Assembly: GCA_015660995.1 (NCBI GenBank)
Contig: JACTUC010000026.1
Span: 1-40,721, forward strand
Origin: Candidatus Methanomethylicaceae archaeon
GTDB lineage: Archaea; Thermoproteota; Methanomethylicia; Methanomethylicales; Methanomethylicaceae
DNA length: 40,721 nucleotides
Direction of reading: 5' to 3'
The position numbers and the translations under genes were made by a program. Numbering within the stretch: the stretch's first letter is position 1; each line of letters begins with the position of its first letter. Shown piece after piece: positions 1 through 7,331 of the stretch. The notes under the pieces are model-generated. The model was not told where the DNA came from and made no database searches. It was given only the letters and a program-made list of their open reading frames with translations.

Positions 1-378
1 GCCGCTAGGTTCTGCCACAGGGGAGGGGGGACATGGGAGCTGACCCACCACTCCGACAACCCTAAGTCAAGGGAGCTAGCCATAGAAGAGGCATGCCAAT
101 GCCCATCTGGTAGGCTCACGGAGTGCGACAAGAAGACGGGGAAGGTCTTCGAGCCGGAGCTCGAGCAGTCCATCAGCCTGATTGAGGACCCGCAGAACAA
201 TGTGAGCGGCCCCATTTGGTTGAAAGGTGGGATCCCCGTGGAGTCGGCAGATGGGACGACATATGAGACCCGCAACCGTCAGACTCTCTGCCGCTGTGGG
301 AGATCGGAGAACAAGCCCTTTTGCGATGGTACCCACATAGAAGTGGGCTTCAGCGACGGAGACGAGTCCCTGAAGTGA
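1..378 (+). CDS. CDGSH iron-sulfur domain protein, 5' end outside window
   Basis: The reading frame is open from base 1 and ends at TGA 376-378, giving at least 125 residues with the N terminus missing. The C-terminal part has the CDGSH signature C-x-C-x2-S-x3-P-x-C-D-G-x-H (LCRCGRSENKPFCDGTH), whose three Cys and one His bind a redox-active 2Fe-2S cluster. Upstream lie two more Cys (CQCPSGRLTEC) and the stretch GPIWLKGGIP, typical of archaeal and bacterial CDGSH proteins with a divergent N-terminal cluster-binding half. The family transfers electrons or clusters in the cytoplasm; the partner is unknown. The family call is sure, the function is not. Confidence 0.9.
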   Translation, partial: AARFCHRGGGTWELTHHSDNPKSRELAIEEACQCPSGRLTECDKKTGKVFEPELEQSISLIEDPQNNVSGPIWLKGGIPVESADGTTYETRNRQTLCRCGRSENKPFCDGTHIEVGFSDGDESLK

Positions 379-421
379 AGCAGCATCGGGCATAAATAAT
401 AAATAAGAAGGCTTTGGGGCC

Positions 422-757
422 TCACTGTTTTTCAGTAAGGTCCTTGAGTTGCTTCCTGTTTAGACCTACGCCGGGTTGTGCGTCCAAGCGCTTTTTTACT
501 TTTCCCTTCTCGAAGAGGATCACGGTCGGGTAGTATTCAATGGCGTACTCCTCGCAGGCCTCGGGTTCATCGTCGACGATTACCTTGAGGCATTCCTTCG
601 GGTTGCTCCTTGCGTACTCCTCGAAGATAGGTAGAAAGCGCTGGGAGAAGGGGCACCAGGTCGCGTAGAAGAGTACATAGGCCCTTTCCCTGCCCCTGAT
701 CACGTCGCGAGCGCCCGTGTCCTTTCCACTTGACTTTGGTTTTGCAGCCCTGCTCAA
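422..757 (-). CDS. thioredoxin-like protein with CxxS active site
   Basis: The 111-residue product has one thioredoxin fold. The active-site stretch is ATWCPFSQ with Cys35 and Ser38, so the second cysteine of CxxC is replaced by Ser. The cis-Pro region is YYPTVILFEKG. A monothiol site suggests disulfide isomerisation, mixed-disulfide trapping or binding rather than classical thioredoxin reduction. No signal peptide is visible, so it is probably cytoplasmic. The start is TTG, one base after the TGA of the SnoaL-like gene upstream (TGA-G-TTG), with AGGTAGG about 10 bases before it. The two genes are therefore translationally coupled. The first 20 residues are polar and basic and may be a flexible tail. 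Confidence 0.82.
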   Translation of the reverse strand: MSRAAKPKSSGKDTGARDVIRGRERAYVLFYATWCPFSQRFLPIFEEYARSNPKECLKVIVDDEPEACEEYAIEYYPTVILFEKGKVKKRLDAQPGVGLNRKQLKDLTEKQ

Positions 758-758
758 C

Positions 759-1205
759 TCACATCAGACCTACCTGCTTCATTAGACCGACTTGATCATA
801 GAAGAGCCTTTCCTCTATAATCTCCCCCTTGTCGTTCCAAGTAGCAATCGTGCAGAATTCGACATGGAAGCTCTTGTTTGTTGGCGGGATGACCTTGTCG
901 CCCATCTTCATGGGGCCATTCATGGTGCCATAGAAGTCAGCCACGCTGCAGGTACAGTTGCCCTGGCCGAAGAGGATCTTGTAGGGATTGTTTATGAGAT
1001 GATTATCTGGGAATGTCTTGAAGAATTCGACAGCCTCGAGGTCATGGTTATGGCGCCCTCTTGTTGGATCTGCCTGACCCGGCCAAAACACGGCGACGTT
1101 TTCTGTATGGCGCTTCCTGAATGTTTCCCAGAGCTTACTGCTAGGTCCTGCGTTCCAGGCATCATCCAGTGTTTTCATTAATTGGAGATTTTCTTTAACG
1201 CCCAT
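759..1205 (-). CDS. SnoaL-like / NTF2-fold protein
   Basis: The 148-residue product resembles the SnoaL-like ester cyclase group of the NTF2 superfamily. It has an N-terminal helix with W17 and W26, an FFKTFPDNH segment, a central strand with YGTMNGP, and a C-terminal W-x-DKGEIIEERLFYD strand typical of these small alpha+beta barrels. Members bind or isomerise small hydrophobic substrates; the substrate cannot be read here. The ATG start follows AGGGGAT, and a TATA-like CATATATG lies on the minus strand at about 1236-1243. It is the first gene of a pair with the thioredoxin-like gene. The C terminus repeats QVGLM twice. Confidence 0.72.
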   Translation of the reverse strand: MGVKENLQLMKTLDDAWNAGPSSKLWETFRKRHTENVAVFWPGQADPTRGRHNHDLEAVEFFKTFPDNHLINNPYKILFGQGNCTCSVADFYGTMNGPMKMGDKVIPPTNKSFHVEFCTIATWNDKGEIIEERLFYDQVGLMKQVGLM

Positions 1206-1214
1206 TTCTATCCC

Positions 1215-1230
1215 CTAAAATCAGTTTTAG
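1215..1230 (-). promoter_or_regulatory. operator-like inverted repeat before the SnoaL-like gene
   Basis: CTAAAA-TCAG-TTTTAG is a perfect 6-base inverted repeat with a 4-base centre. It sits between the TATA-like box (about 1240) and the ATG at 1205, about where transcription should start. This position is typical of archaeal repressor operators. A hairpin in the leader is the alternative reading. Confidence 0.45.
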
Positions 1231-1322
1231 TACTTCTTCATATATGCTTATTATCTCTACGTCACATTTTATGAGCAGTTTACAGTTTTTTAAGCGATTT
1301 TCGTTGGCTATTTCACATGTAC

Positions 1323-1390
1323 TTGATATTAGACCGCGGGGATTTGAACGCGCGAACAGTGGAGGCAAAATATCACTATTCCCTTTTTTG
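1323..1390 (+). repeat. tRNA-3'-like dispersed repeat, copy 1 (degenerate)
   Basis: TTGAT at 1323-1327 is followed by ACCGCGGGGATTTGAACG, then GCGAACAGTGGAGG and a T-run (CCCTTTTTTG). The central GATTTGAAC is the reverse complement of a standard tRNA T-loop. The second stem is poorly kept. It lies in the divergent space between the SnoaL-like and DUF1508 genes. This is the most diverged of the 12 copies. Confidence 0.6.
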
Positions 1391-1466
1391 TCACTTGAGT
1401 AGTTTCCTGTTTTATTGCGATTAAGCCTTATTATGGGGTAATTTCATAATACTGCCAGTGACAAAA

Positions 1467-1649
1467 ATGCCAGCAGAACCAGTTTTTGAAGTAACCAAAG
1501 ACAAAGCGGGCAAATACAGATTCAGGCTGAAGGCAGCAAACGGCGAGGTAATTGCCGTCAGTGAAGCCTACAATGCAAAGGAAAGCTGCATGAACGGTAT
1601 AGAATCTGTAAAGAAGAATGCGCCAAAAGCGTCAGTAAAAGAGCTTTAA
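1467..1649 (+). CDS. DUF1508 (YegP-like) small protein
   Basis: The 60-residue product is a single DUF1508 unit: F-E-V-x-KDKAGKYRFRLKAANGEVIAVSE, then YNAKESCMNGIESVKKNA. The family forms a small beta-alpha fold, usually one or two repeats. Its role is unknown, with links to oxidative or general stress in bacteria. I choose ATG 1467; a GTG at 1458 in the same frame would add three residues. A TATA-like CCTTATTATG at 1426-1435 puts the transcript start near 1458-1460, giving a very short leader. A T-rich terminator follows directly. Confidence 0.85.
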   Translation: MPAEPVFEVTKDKAGKYRFRLKAANGEVIAVSEAYNAKESCMNGIESVKKNAPKASVKEL

Positions 1650-1650
1650 T

Positions 1651-1673
1651 CTATTTTTTTCTTTTTTTCTGTT
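1651..1673 (+). terminator. T-rich terminator after the DUF1508 gene
   Basis: Right after the TAA come two T-runs of seven separated by a C, then TCTGTTTT. This is the usual intrinsic signal for archaeal RNA polymerase. No hairpin precedes it. Confidence 0.55.
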
Positions 1674-1675
1674 TT

Positions 1676-1745
1676 AAATGTTTTTTATAAATTCGAGATG
1701 TCTGAAATCCAGTCAGTTTCGTGTATACTTGATGGTTGTCCTGAA
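1676..1745 (+). repeat. 5' module of the dispersed repeat, without core
   Basis: The stretch runs from a TATA-like TTTTTTATAAATTC through GAGATGTCTGAAA to GTTTCGTGTATACTTGATGG. The motif GATGTCTGAAA recurs at 34297 and 35547, and TTTCGTGxATACTTGATGG recurs at 5025-5042. The tRNA-like core that should follow TTGATGG is absent; the C1 peptidase gene ends at 1762. It looks like a truncated copy. Confidence 0.5.
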
Positions 1746-1761
1746 GATAGAGTTCAACAAT

Positions 1762-3105
1762 TCAATTTTTCTTTGCCAACGTTCCCATAGGATCCCAAGG
1801 TGGAAGAAGAACAGGTTCGGTGCAGAGAACGCTCAAGAGCTTCGGAGAGAGGTATTTTTTGCTAACAGTTATTTCAAACAGGTATTCGTCGAACCACTCG
1901 TCCATCATATACATGTAACCTTTGTCTCCAATATTGGCCCCCCAGCTATTTTCAACCCGCCATTTTCTCGGTTTCCCTGTTTCATCAAGATCCACACCTG
2001 TCAGCACCATAGCGTGTGTCATCTCGCTATTCCTATATTCCAATCTTCCAGCCTTATCTAGCTTAAAATCTGTTCCATAAACGATGTCATAATCATATAC
2101 GTTCAAATCCATTGCGCCCATCTCTGTTTCAAGCATCTGGCCAACATCACAGCCAAACCAAACCGCATGGTTGTCCTTTATCATGTCAACCGCAGCTTTC
2201 TTCAATGTCTTTATATCAACGTTTAGGTAACGAACTGAACGCCCCTCGATGACATTACCAAGATACTGCACCGTGTAGACTTTATCGTAGGGCTTGTCCT
2301 TAGAAGGGGCGTTTATTAAGCAGACTAGATCATCCAGGTCAACGTCCACATACTTTTTGTAGAACTCTCTGGGTGTCATATTACCACCCCTGTGGAATAC
2401 TTTGTCTTTATCTCGCCACTCCCAGTAAAAGCTGCTCGGAGGCTTCCCTAGGTGAATTGCAAGCATTCGATAGAACTCCTCAAGCAACTTGCCCTTTGAC
2501 TTACGCAATTCCTCTATAGAAGAACCTTGAGCATGCATGTCCCGAAGCAACTTCGCATATTCCCTCAGCTTGGAGACTAGCAGAGTGTTCATGGAATCAG
2601 AGTCGCTGCTGCTGTCCGTCTCAGGCATTAAAGACTTTGGCACAATTCCATACTTTTCCACTAGATTCACGAACATGTCCCACTGCCCACCATCAGAAAG
2701 TGGATCGGCGAGAAGCGCCATAAGTATCTGGCTATTCAGTGGCTCATTCCTGGTCTCGATGATGTTCTCAAGGAAATAATTCGCCTTCTCCAATTTGTCC
2801 CAGAACATCTGGTAGACCTCGGAAAGTTCAAAGGTCTGAAGGTTCAACTTTTTCATAGCTTCTAGGCAAAGGAGACTAAGGCCGGAGAATAACCAACACC
2901 GCCCTGACCGCTCTTGATTAGTGGCCTCCGGTGACTCTATGAGATTACTGAACGTGTAGTTAATTCGATCGATTTCTTTTCGACTCAATGCCACAGCTGC
3001 AATACCGTTCTGGGTCACCGCGTTCAACGCAAGAAGATTCTTTGGATCCCTATCAAAAGATACTAAAAATCGCTTAATATCCTCATTCGTGACATTTTGC
3101 TTCAT
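1762..3105 (-). CDS. C1-family aminopeptidase, bleomycin hydrolase/PepC type
   Basis: The 447 residues match the usual length of PepC and bleomycin hydrolase. The catalytic Cys70 is in SGRCWLFSG, His364 in EMTHAMVLTG and Asn386 in VENSWG. The C-terminal segment EPVLLPPWDPMGTLA is the family's conserved tail, which reaches into the active site and gives aminopeptidase specificity. Known members are cytosolic barrel-shaped hexamers that trim peptides. No signal peptide is present. The ATG at 3105 lies about 28 bases from a TATA-like AAGTTTAATATC on the minus strand, so the mRNA is nearly leaderless. The enzyme is commoner in bacteria and eukaryotes than in archaea, so transfer is possible. Confidence 0.93.
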   Translation of the reverse strand: MKQNVTNEDIKRFLVSFDRDPKNLLALNAVTQNGIAAVALSRKEIDRINYTFSNLIESPEATNQERSGRCWLFSGLSLLCLEAMKKLNLQTFELSEVYQMFWDKLEKANYFLENIIETRNEPLNSQILMALLADPLSDGGQWDMFVNLVEKYGIVPKSLMPETDSSSDSDSMNTLLVSKLREYAKLLRDMHAQGSSIEELRKSKGKLLEEFYRMLAIHLGKPPSSFYWEWRDKDKVFHRGGNMTPREFYKKYVDVDLDDLVCLINAPSKDKPYDKVYTVQYLGNVIEGRSVRYLNVDIKTLKKAAVDMIKDNHAVWFGCDVGQMLETEMGAMDLNVYDYDIVYGTDFKLDKAGRLEYRNSEMTHAMVLTGVDLDETGKPRKWRVENSWGANIGDKGYMYMMDEWFDEYLFEITVSKKYLSPKLLSVLCTEPVLLPPWDPMGTLAKKN

Positions 3106-3132
3106 AATATTTCCCGACCATTTGGGATATTA

Positions 3133-3156
3133 AACTTAGATCTAACAAACTAAGTT
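3133..3156 (-). promoter_or_regulatory. inverted repeat over the peptidase promoter
   Basis: AACTTAG-10 bases-CTAAGTT is a perfect 7-base inverted repeat overlapping the TATA-like region 28-50 bases before the peptidase ATG. It could be a repressor or activator site. No protein can be named. Confidence 0.4.
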
Positions 3157-3307
3157 AAAGTTTTTTTGGCGAAGTCTGAAATGGCAAGTTACCTAACTCA
3201 TTTATGGAACTTTGCATGCCTCTTTCACTGATGGTCTTGCATATCTACATAGCTACTGACTGCCCAATGCTGTTCAAAAAGCGCGATTGATGGAGGAGTT
3301 CAGCAAA

Positions 3308-3370
3308 AGTGGATCGGGTGGATTTGCACCCGCGAACGGCGAAGATAAAGGTTCAGTAATCTGCCTTTTG
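3308..3370 (+). repeat. tRNA-3'-like dispersed repeat, copy 2
   Basis: AGTGGATCGGGTGGATTTGC is followed by ACCCGCGAACGG and a second stem-loop in which GGC/GCC and AGAT/ATCT pair around a small bulge, closing on AGGTTCAG. The downstream T-run is short (CTTTTGG). The copy lies in the 450-base space between two minus-strand genes. Apart from it and the small frame 3353-3436, I see nothing else in 3157-3553. Confidence 0.65.
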
Positions 3371-3436
3371 GCCCATAAACGAAAGGGCATCTTCAAATGT
3401 TAACTGTTTCATAAGGTTTTCAACAATTGAATCCAT
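3353..3436 (-). CDS. possible 27-residue peptide or gene remnant
   Basis: An ATG frame of 27 codons (MDSIVENLMKQLTFEDALSF and seven more residues) ends inside repeat copy 2. The frame stays open for about 18 codons upstream of the ATG (PDVIDSGEIQK). The composition looks protein-like, so this may be the tail of a decayed gene into which the repeat has intruded. There is no clear ribosome site. Confidence 0.25.
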   Translation of the reverse strand: MDSIVENLMKQLTFEDALSFMGQKADY

Positions 3437-3553
3437 TTTTGAATTTCCCCCGAGTCTATAACATCAGGGGTCCTCTTTAGTTGATACTATTCACTTTGTC
3501 GTTTCATGGGAATAGCGCACGCAAAAAAACTGCTACGACCTTATGCAAGAGGG

Positions 3554-4951
3554 TTAGAGATCATATTCTTCCATGTATGCCGGTGCGCTCACTTCCCACC
3601 CGCTCTTGGAGCGGATATAGTTCTCTAGGCTCATGATAGGTTCTTCTTCACCATGGACCAGAAAGACGTGTTTCGGTGGGACTTTGAAGTTATCGAGCCA
3701 GCGTTCCAGGTCGTTCATGCCGGCATGGGCAGAAAAGGCCTCTATATTTTCGGTCTTCATTCTGACGGGATAGGTCTGTCCGAGGATTCTGACGGGGGAA
3801 ATGCCGTCTAGGATTTGTCGTCCCAGCGTTCCAGCTGACTGATACCCTACGAAGAGAAGTGTGGATTCTGGGCGGGTTATCTCTCTCACCAAGTGATGTT
3901 CGATTCGTCCTCCTGTGATCATTCCAGAGCCGGCCATGATTATGGTTGAGCCTTTTATCTGATTGATCGCCTTGGACGCCTCAACAGAATCGGTGAGTTT
4001 TAAGCCTGGGAATTCGAAGGGGGATTGGCCATTCTGGAAGAGTTCCTGTGTCTCTTTGTCGAAATACTCCTGGCACCGTTCGAAGACTTTCGTGATTTCG
4101 ATGGCCATAGGGCTGTCGAGAAACGTGACGATATAAGGGATTCTTTTCATGTTTGCCAAGCGGTTAAGGTGGTAAAGCAACTCTTGGGCACGTTCGATGG
4201 CGAAGATGGGGATTAGAAGGTTTCCACCCGCGTTTATCGTGTTATTGACGACCTCCGAGAGCTTATCATCGACGTTCTGCGAGTTGTCGTGGTTGCGGTC
4301 TCCGTATGTGGACTCCATGACCACGTAGTCTGCTCGGTCAAAGACGGAGGGGTTGTTGGTGAGCGGTTTGTCCCACTGGCCTATGTCTCCCGAGAAGATT
4401 ATGTTGCGAGACCCGTTCTCATCTTGGACGACAACCTCGATCATGGCTGAGCCAAGGATATGGCCAGCATCGTGGAAACAAACTTTGACTTGGTCGTTTA
4501 GGGAAAGAGTCTCTTCGTAGGGAACGTCTTTCAGGAGGGGAAAACATTTCTCAGCATCATTGACCGTATACAGAGGAAAATCTAGGTGGGATCCACTTCC
4601 ACCTTCCTTCGCGTGGCGTTCTTTATTGAAGGCTGCATCTTCCTCCTGCATTCGTGCAGAATCCAGTATCACGATCGGGAACAACTCCTTGGACGCGGGA
4701 GTCAGCAGGATGTCTCCTGCGAATCCTTCTTTGACAAGTTTGGGAATTAGCCCTGAGTGGTCTAAATGAACGTGGGTCAAGAGAAGATACTGGATTTGGT
4801 CCGGAGGGAAGGGGAATGGCTCCCAGTTTCTGTACGAGTAGTCGCGTTCCTGAAACATTCCGCAATCGACAAGCATCTTCAATCCGCCAGCATCCAGAAG
4901 ATAGCTTGAACCGGTCACTTGATGCGTCGCGCCCAAGAACTTTATTTTCAT
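3554..4951 (-). CDS. MBL-fold/beta-CASP RNA-processing hydrolase
   Basis: The 465 residues hold a metallo-beta-lactamase domain with HVHLDH (His60, His62, Asp64, His65), DAGHILGS (His164) and SGDIG (Asp189), followed by a beta-CASP insert starting at ESTYGDR. They end with GSGMITGGRIEHH and FSAHAGMNDLERW, which supply the last metal His. This is the YSH1/RNase J-like exonuclease group, acting on RNA in the cytoplasm with two zinc ions. It lacks the KH domains of the archaeal CPSF1 type. I take ATG 4951; a GTG at 4966 adds five residues but coincides with the expected transcript start given the TATA-like GGTATAAG at about 4983-4990 on the minus strand. Confidence 0.92.
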   Translation of the reverse strand: MKIKFLGATHQVTGSSYLLDAGGLKMLVDCGMFQERDYSYRNWEPFPFPPDQIQYLLLTHVHLDHSGLIPKLVKEGFAGDILLTPASKELFPIVILDSARMQEEDAAFNKERHAKEGGSGSHLDFPLYTVNDAEKCFPLLKDVPYEETLSLNDQVKVCFHDAGHILGSAMIEVVVQDENGSRNIIFSGDIGQWDKPLTNNPSVFDRADYVVMESTYGDRNHDNSQNVDDKLSEVVNNTINAGGNLLIPIFAIERAQELLYHLNRLANMKRIPYIVTFLDSPMAIEITKVFERCQEYFDKETQELFQNGQSPFEFPGLKLTDSVEASKAINQIKGSTIIMAGSGMITGGRIEHHLVREITRPESTLLFVGYQSAGTLGRQILDGISPVRILGQTYPVRMKTENIEAFSAHAGMNDLERWLDNFKVPPKHVFLVHGEEEPIMSLENYIRSKSGWEVSAPAYMEEYDL

Positions 4952-5012
4952 GATCTTCCCTTGCACTTAGTTTGGGTTAAACTTATACCCCAATCCAAAC
5001 CCAAAATTGAAG

Positions 5013-5106
5013 AAATCGCTCTGTTTCGTGCATACTTGATGGTCGACCGGGCGGGATTTGCATCCCTGACTAGTGGAGGTGGCACCCGCGATATATTGGT
5101 TTTTTT
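5013..5106 (+). repeat. tRNA-3'-like dispersed repeat, copy 3
   Basis: The upstream module CTGTTTCGTGCATACTTGAT (5021-5040) leads into GGTCGACCGGGCGGGATTTG. The second half is altered (CATCCCTGACTAGTGGAGG, GCACCCGCG) and ends in a seven-T run. It lies between the divergent MBL and GYD genes. The 5' module is shared with the orphan at 1676-1745. Confidence 0.65.
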
Positions 5107-5244
5107 GAAGTAATTAGGGGTAGAAGCATTCGAGAAAAACCAAGACAAGAACGTGAAAAAAGAGAAACTTCAGTTTTTAGATAGGTCCAACCCCTCCTAG
5201 TTTTAACTCTTATTTGTAAGATGTGCTAAGATAATTTATTCGGG

Positions 5245-5517
5245 GTGAATTGTTTGATCTTCATAATGCTCGTCAAGGACAAGGAGAGGCCTACGAAAGC
5301 GAACACGGGTCAGGCCACAAAGGTACTGGAAGAACTGAAGAAGAAGGGCATCAAGATCCTAGGTTTCTATTGGACCCTAGGGCGCTACGATGATGTAATT
5401 ATCTTTGAAGCTCCCAGGGAGAAAGATGCCATGAAGGTAGCTATAGCCCTTAAGGAGTACGTAAGCTCCGAAACATTAGTGGCCATTCCGAGAGAAGAAG
5501 CGCTCAAGCTTCTTTAG
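5245..5517 (+). CDS. GYD domain protein
   Basis: The 90-residue product is one GYD domain, a ferredoxin-like alpha+beta fold. It has strand LIFIMLVKDKERPTK, helix 2 (TGQATKVLEELKKKG), then the name-giving segment FYWTLGRYDDVIIFEAPREKDAMKVAIAL. These proteins are small, cytoplasmic and often act as oligomers; their function is unknown. The start is GTG; the next ATG falls inside the first strand and would break the fold. The codons are richer in G+C than the surrounding spacer. Confidence 0.85.
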   Translation: MNCLIFIMLVKDKERPTKANTGQATKVLEELKKKGIKILGFYWTLGRYDDVIIFEAPREKDAMKVAIALKEYVSSETLVAIPREEALKLL

Positions 5518-5600
5518 CGAAAAGTCAATGCGCCCATATTACCTCTATCTTTTCCTTTTTTTCTCAAATAGAGTGCCCTGTGATATGACTACCATGTCAT

Positions 5601-5927
5601 TCACTTGAACCATCCGACCTCACTCATAATGCTGAGGGTTACCTGGTTGCTAGGACCGTCCCCCCTTGCGACATTTACACTGATGCCCTTTCCTACAGCA
5701 CCCACGATTCGGGCTATCGATGTGTGTGTGAAACCAGGACAAAGGAGAAAAGACTTAACTCCTTCTCTCTGAGCCAGATCCCTGCAGACATTTACAGCAT
5801 CGTCGTCGTCCTTTACAAGAACGCTCGTAAGTTCATAGAGAGATGTCTTTAATATGCTCCTATGTTTGGTAGAATCCGCATCGGGAACGTGGGCGATGAA
5901 AGCTGCCTTAAATTTCTTTTCTGCCAT
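5601..5927 (-). CDS. DUF6506-like small protein
   Basis: The 108-residue product begins KAAFIAHVPDADSTKHRSIL, followed by LYELTSVLVKDDDDAVNVCRDL and a glycine-rich CPGFTHTSIARIVGAVGKGI segment. This order matches the uncharacterised DUF6506 family as I remember it. The pattern of alternating strands and helices with a Cys-x-GF loop suggests a Rossmann-like domain that binds a small ligand. No membrane segment or signal is present. The gene stands alone, convergent to the GYD gene, with T-rich sequence between the two 3' ends. Confidence 0.6.
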   Translation of the reverse strand: MAEKKFKAAFIAHVPDADSTKHRSILKTSLYELTSVLVKDDDDAVNVCRDLAQREGVKSFLLCPGFTHTSIARIVGAVGKGISVNVARGDGPSNQVTLSIMSEVGWFK

Positions 5928-5973
5928 GTTCTTTACCCTAGGTAGTTAATTTAAACGGATAAAATTATAACTA

Positions 5974-6040
5974 TTGCGGGATTTGAACCCGCGAACGGTG
6001 GAGATAAAGGTTCGGTAATCTCCCCCTTTTCCTTTTATTT
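5974..6040 (+). repeat. tRNA-3'-like dispersed repeat, copy 4
   Basis: GCGGGATTTGAACCCGC is a perfect 5-base stem with a 7-base loop, the exact reverse complement of a canonical tRNA T arm. After CGAACGGT comes a second stem, GGAGAT pairing with ATCTCC around AAAGGTTCGGTA, then CCCCTTTTCC and more T. TTGAT and the acceptor half are missing on the left. It lies between two minus-strand genes. Confidence 0.75.
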
Positions 6041-6125
6041 AAAAAAAGTTAAGTTTTAATCCCAAACCCAGTCTGGTATGGAAATGTGCAGGATCATCTT
6101 GGCATCGGGATAATGCTCTCTGGCA

Positions 6126-7325
6126 TCACCGCGTCATTGTCTTTCTGAACACTGGCACCGCAATGGCTATCATAACCGCGCCGAACACTATCAGTATTAT
6201 CAGATCATTGGCTATGGCTGGTACCCCTGCCCCCAGCACCATGACCCTTCTGAGGGCATCCGACGCATAGGTGAGTGGCAGTACCTTTGAGATATCCTGC
6301 ATGTACCACGGCATCAGCTGTATGGGGAAGAACACGCCACTGAGGAACATCATGGGGAACATTAATGTCATCATCATCATCATGGCAGTCTCCTGGTCTT
6401 TTGCGAACGACGTTATCACAACACCCAAACCCACAAAGCTGAACACGCCTAGCAGAAGCAGCCCCAATACTAGAAGGATATTTCCTTGTATGCTGACGCC
6501 AAACAGGCCCACGGCCAGCGCCATGATTATGAGGCCCTGAAGAAGCCCCCTAGCAGTCTGGCCTAGGGTTTTACCAAGTATGATGGAAAGCCTGTTGATT
6601 GGCGCAACCATCATTCCGTCCATGGTGCCAATCTCCTTCTCCATTGAAATTGCTGCTGGTAGCCCGGTCATGACGCTCATCATTACAGTCATTGCCAATA
6701 TGCCAGGAGCTACGAAATCAAAGTAGTTGGAATTGCCGGCGACAACGCCCTCTGTCTGGACTTTGTAGGGTTGCACAATCGCCAGGGAGTTGCTCCCGTT
6801 GATCGCTGGGTTCAGCATCTGGACATGCAGCTGGGCCAGCATTGTTCCCATTTGATTAAATATGCTGGTCAGAACTGATTGTATGGCAGTTGAAATTTGT
6901 GGGTTGGATTGATCAGTCATAATGATTATGGTCGCCTGCTGACCACTCATGACACACGCACTGAAATTGCTTGGTATTATTATGCCGCCATCCAAATCCC
7001 CTCTTTGGATCATGTCCTTCAGATCATTAACGTTGGATACATTGGACAGTACCATCAGGCCTGTCTGGCTGTTGATCTGCTGCACACCCATGACAAAGGC
7101 TTGACTTGCCACGGTGTAATTGCCATAGCCCGAGTCTTCATTCACAAGTGCGATGGGCAAGTTGCTCACGGTTGTGCCGCTGGACGGATAGATAAAGCCG
7201 ACCATGAGCATCATAAACAGCGGCATCACGATAAGCATGACCAGCCCCAGCCTGTTCCGGGACAACTCATGGAGGTCCTTCTGGGCGATCCTCATACTAT
7301 GTGAAAACAGAGATTTTGCGCCCAT
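6126..7325 (-). CDS. ABC-2 type exporter permease
   Basis: The 399 residues have the ABC-2 layout: a cytoplasmic N terminus, one membrane helix (about 27-48), a large external domain (about 50-205), then five hydrophobic segments up to the end. Runs of methionine (AMMMMMMTLMFPMMF) mark one of them. It partners the ATPase encoded just upstream; the ATPase stop and this ATG are six bases apart. Such pairs export drugs, lipids or polysaccharide precursors. The substrate cannot be inferred. A daunorubicin-resistance-like or DUF-type lipid exporter would look the same. Confidence 0.88.
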   Translation of the reverse strand: MGAKSLFSHSMRIAQKDLHELSRNRLGLVMLIVMPLFMMLMVGFIYPSSGTTVSNLPIALVNEDSGYGNYTVASQAFVMGVQQINSQTGLMVLSNVSNVNDLKDMIQRGDLDGGIIIPSNFSACVMSGQQATIIIMTDQSNPQISTAIQSVLTSIFNQMGTMLAQLHVQMLNPAINGSNSLAIVQPYKVQTEGVVAGNSNYFDFVAPGILAMTVMMSVMTGLPAAISMEKEIGTMDGMMVAPINRLSIILGKTLGQTARGLLQGLIIMALAVGLFGVSIQGNILLVLGLLLLGVFSFVGLGVVITSFAKDQETAMMMMMTLMFPMMFLSGVFFPIQLMPWYMQDISKVLPLTYASDALRRVMVLGAGVPAIANDLIILIVFGAVMIAIAVPVFRKTMTR

Positions 7326-7331
7326 TGCCTG

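Noticed and set aside
76-393. 105-codon minus-strand frame at the left edge
   Set aside because: It is antisense to the clear CDGSH coding frame that runs off the window.
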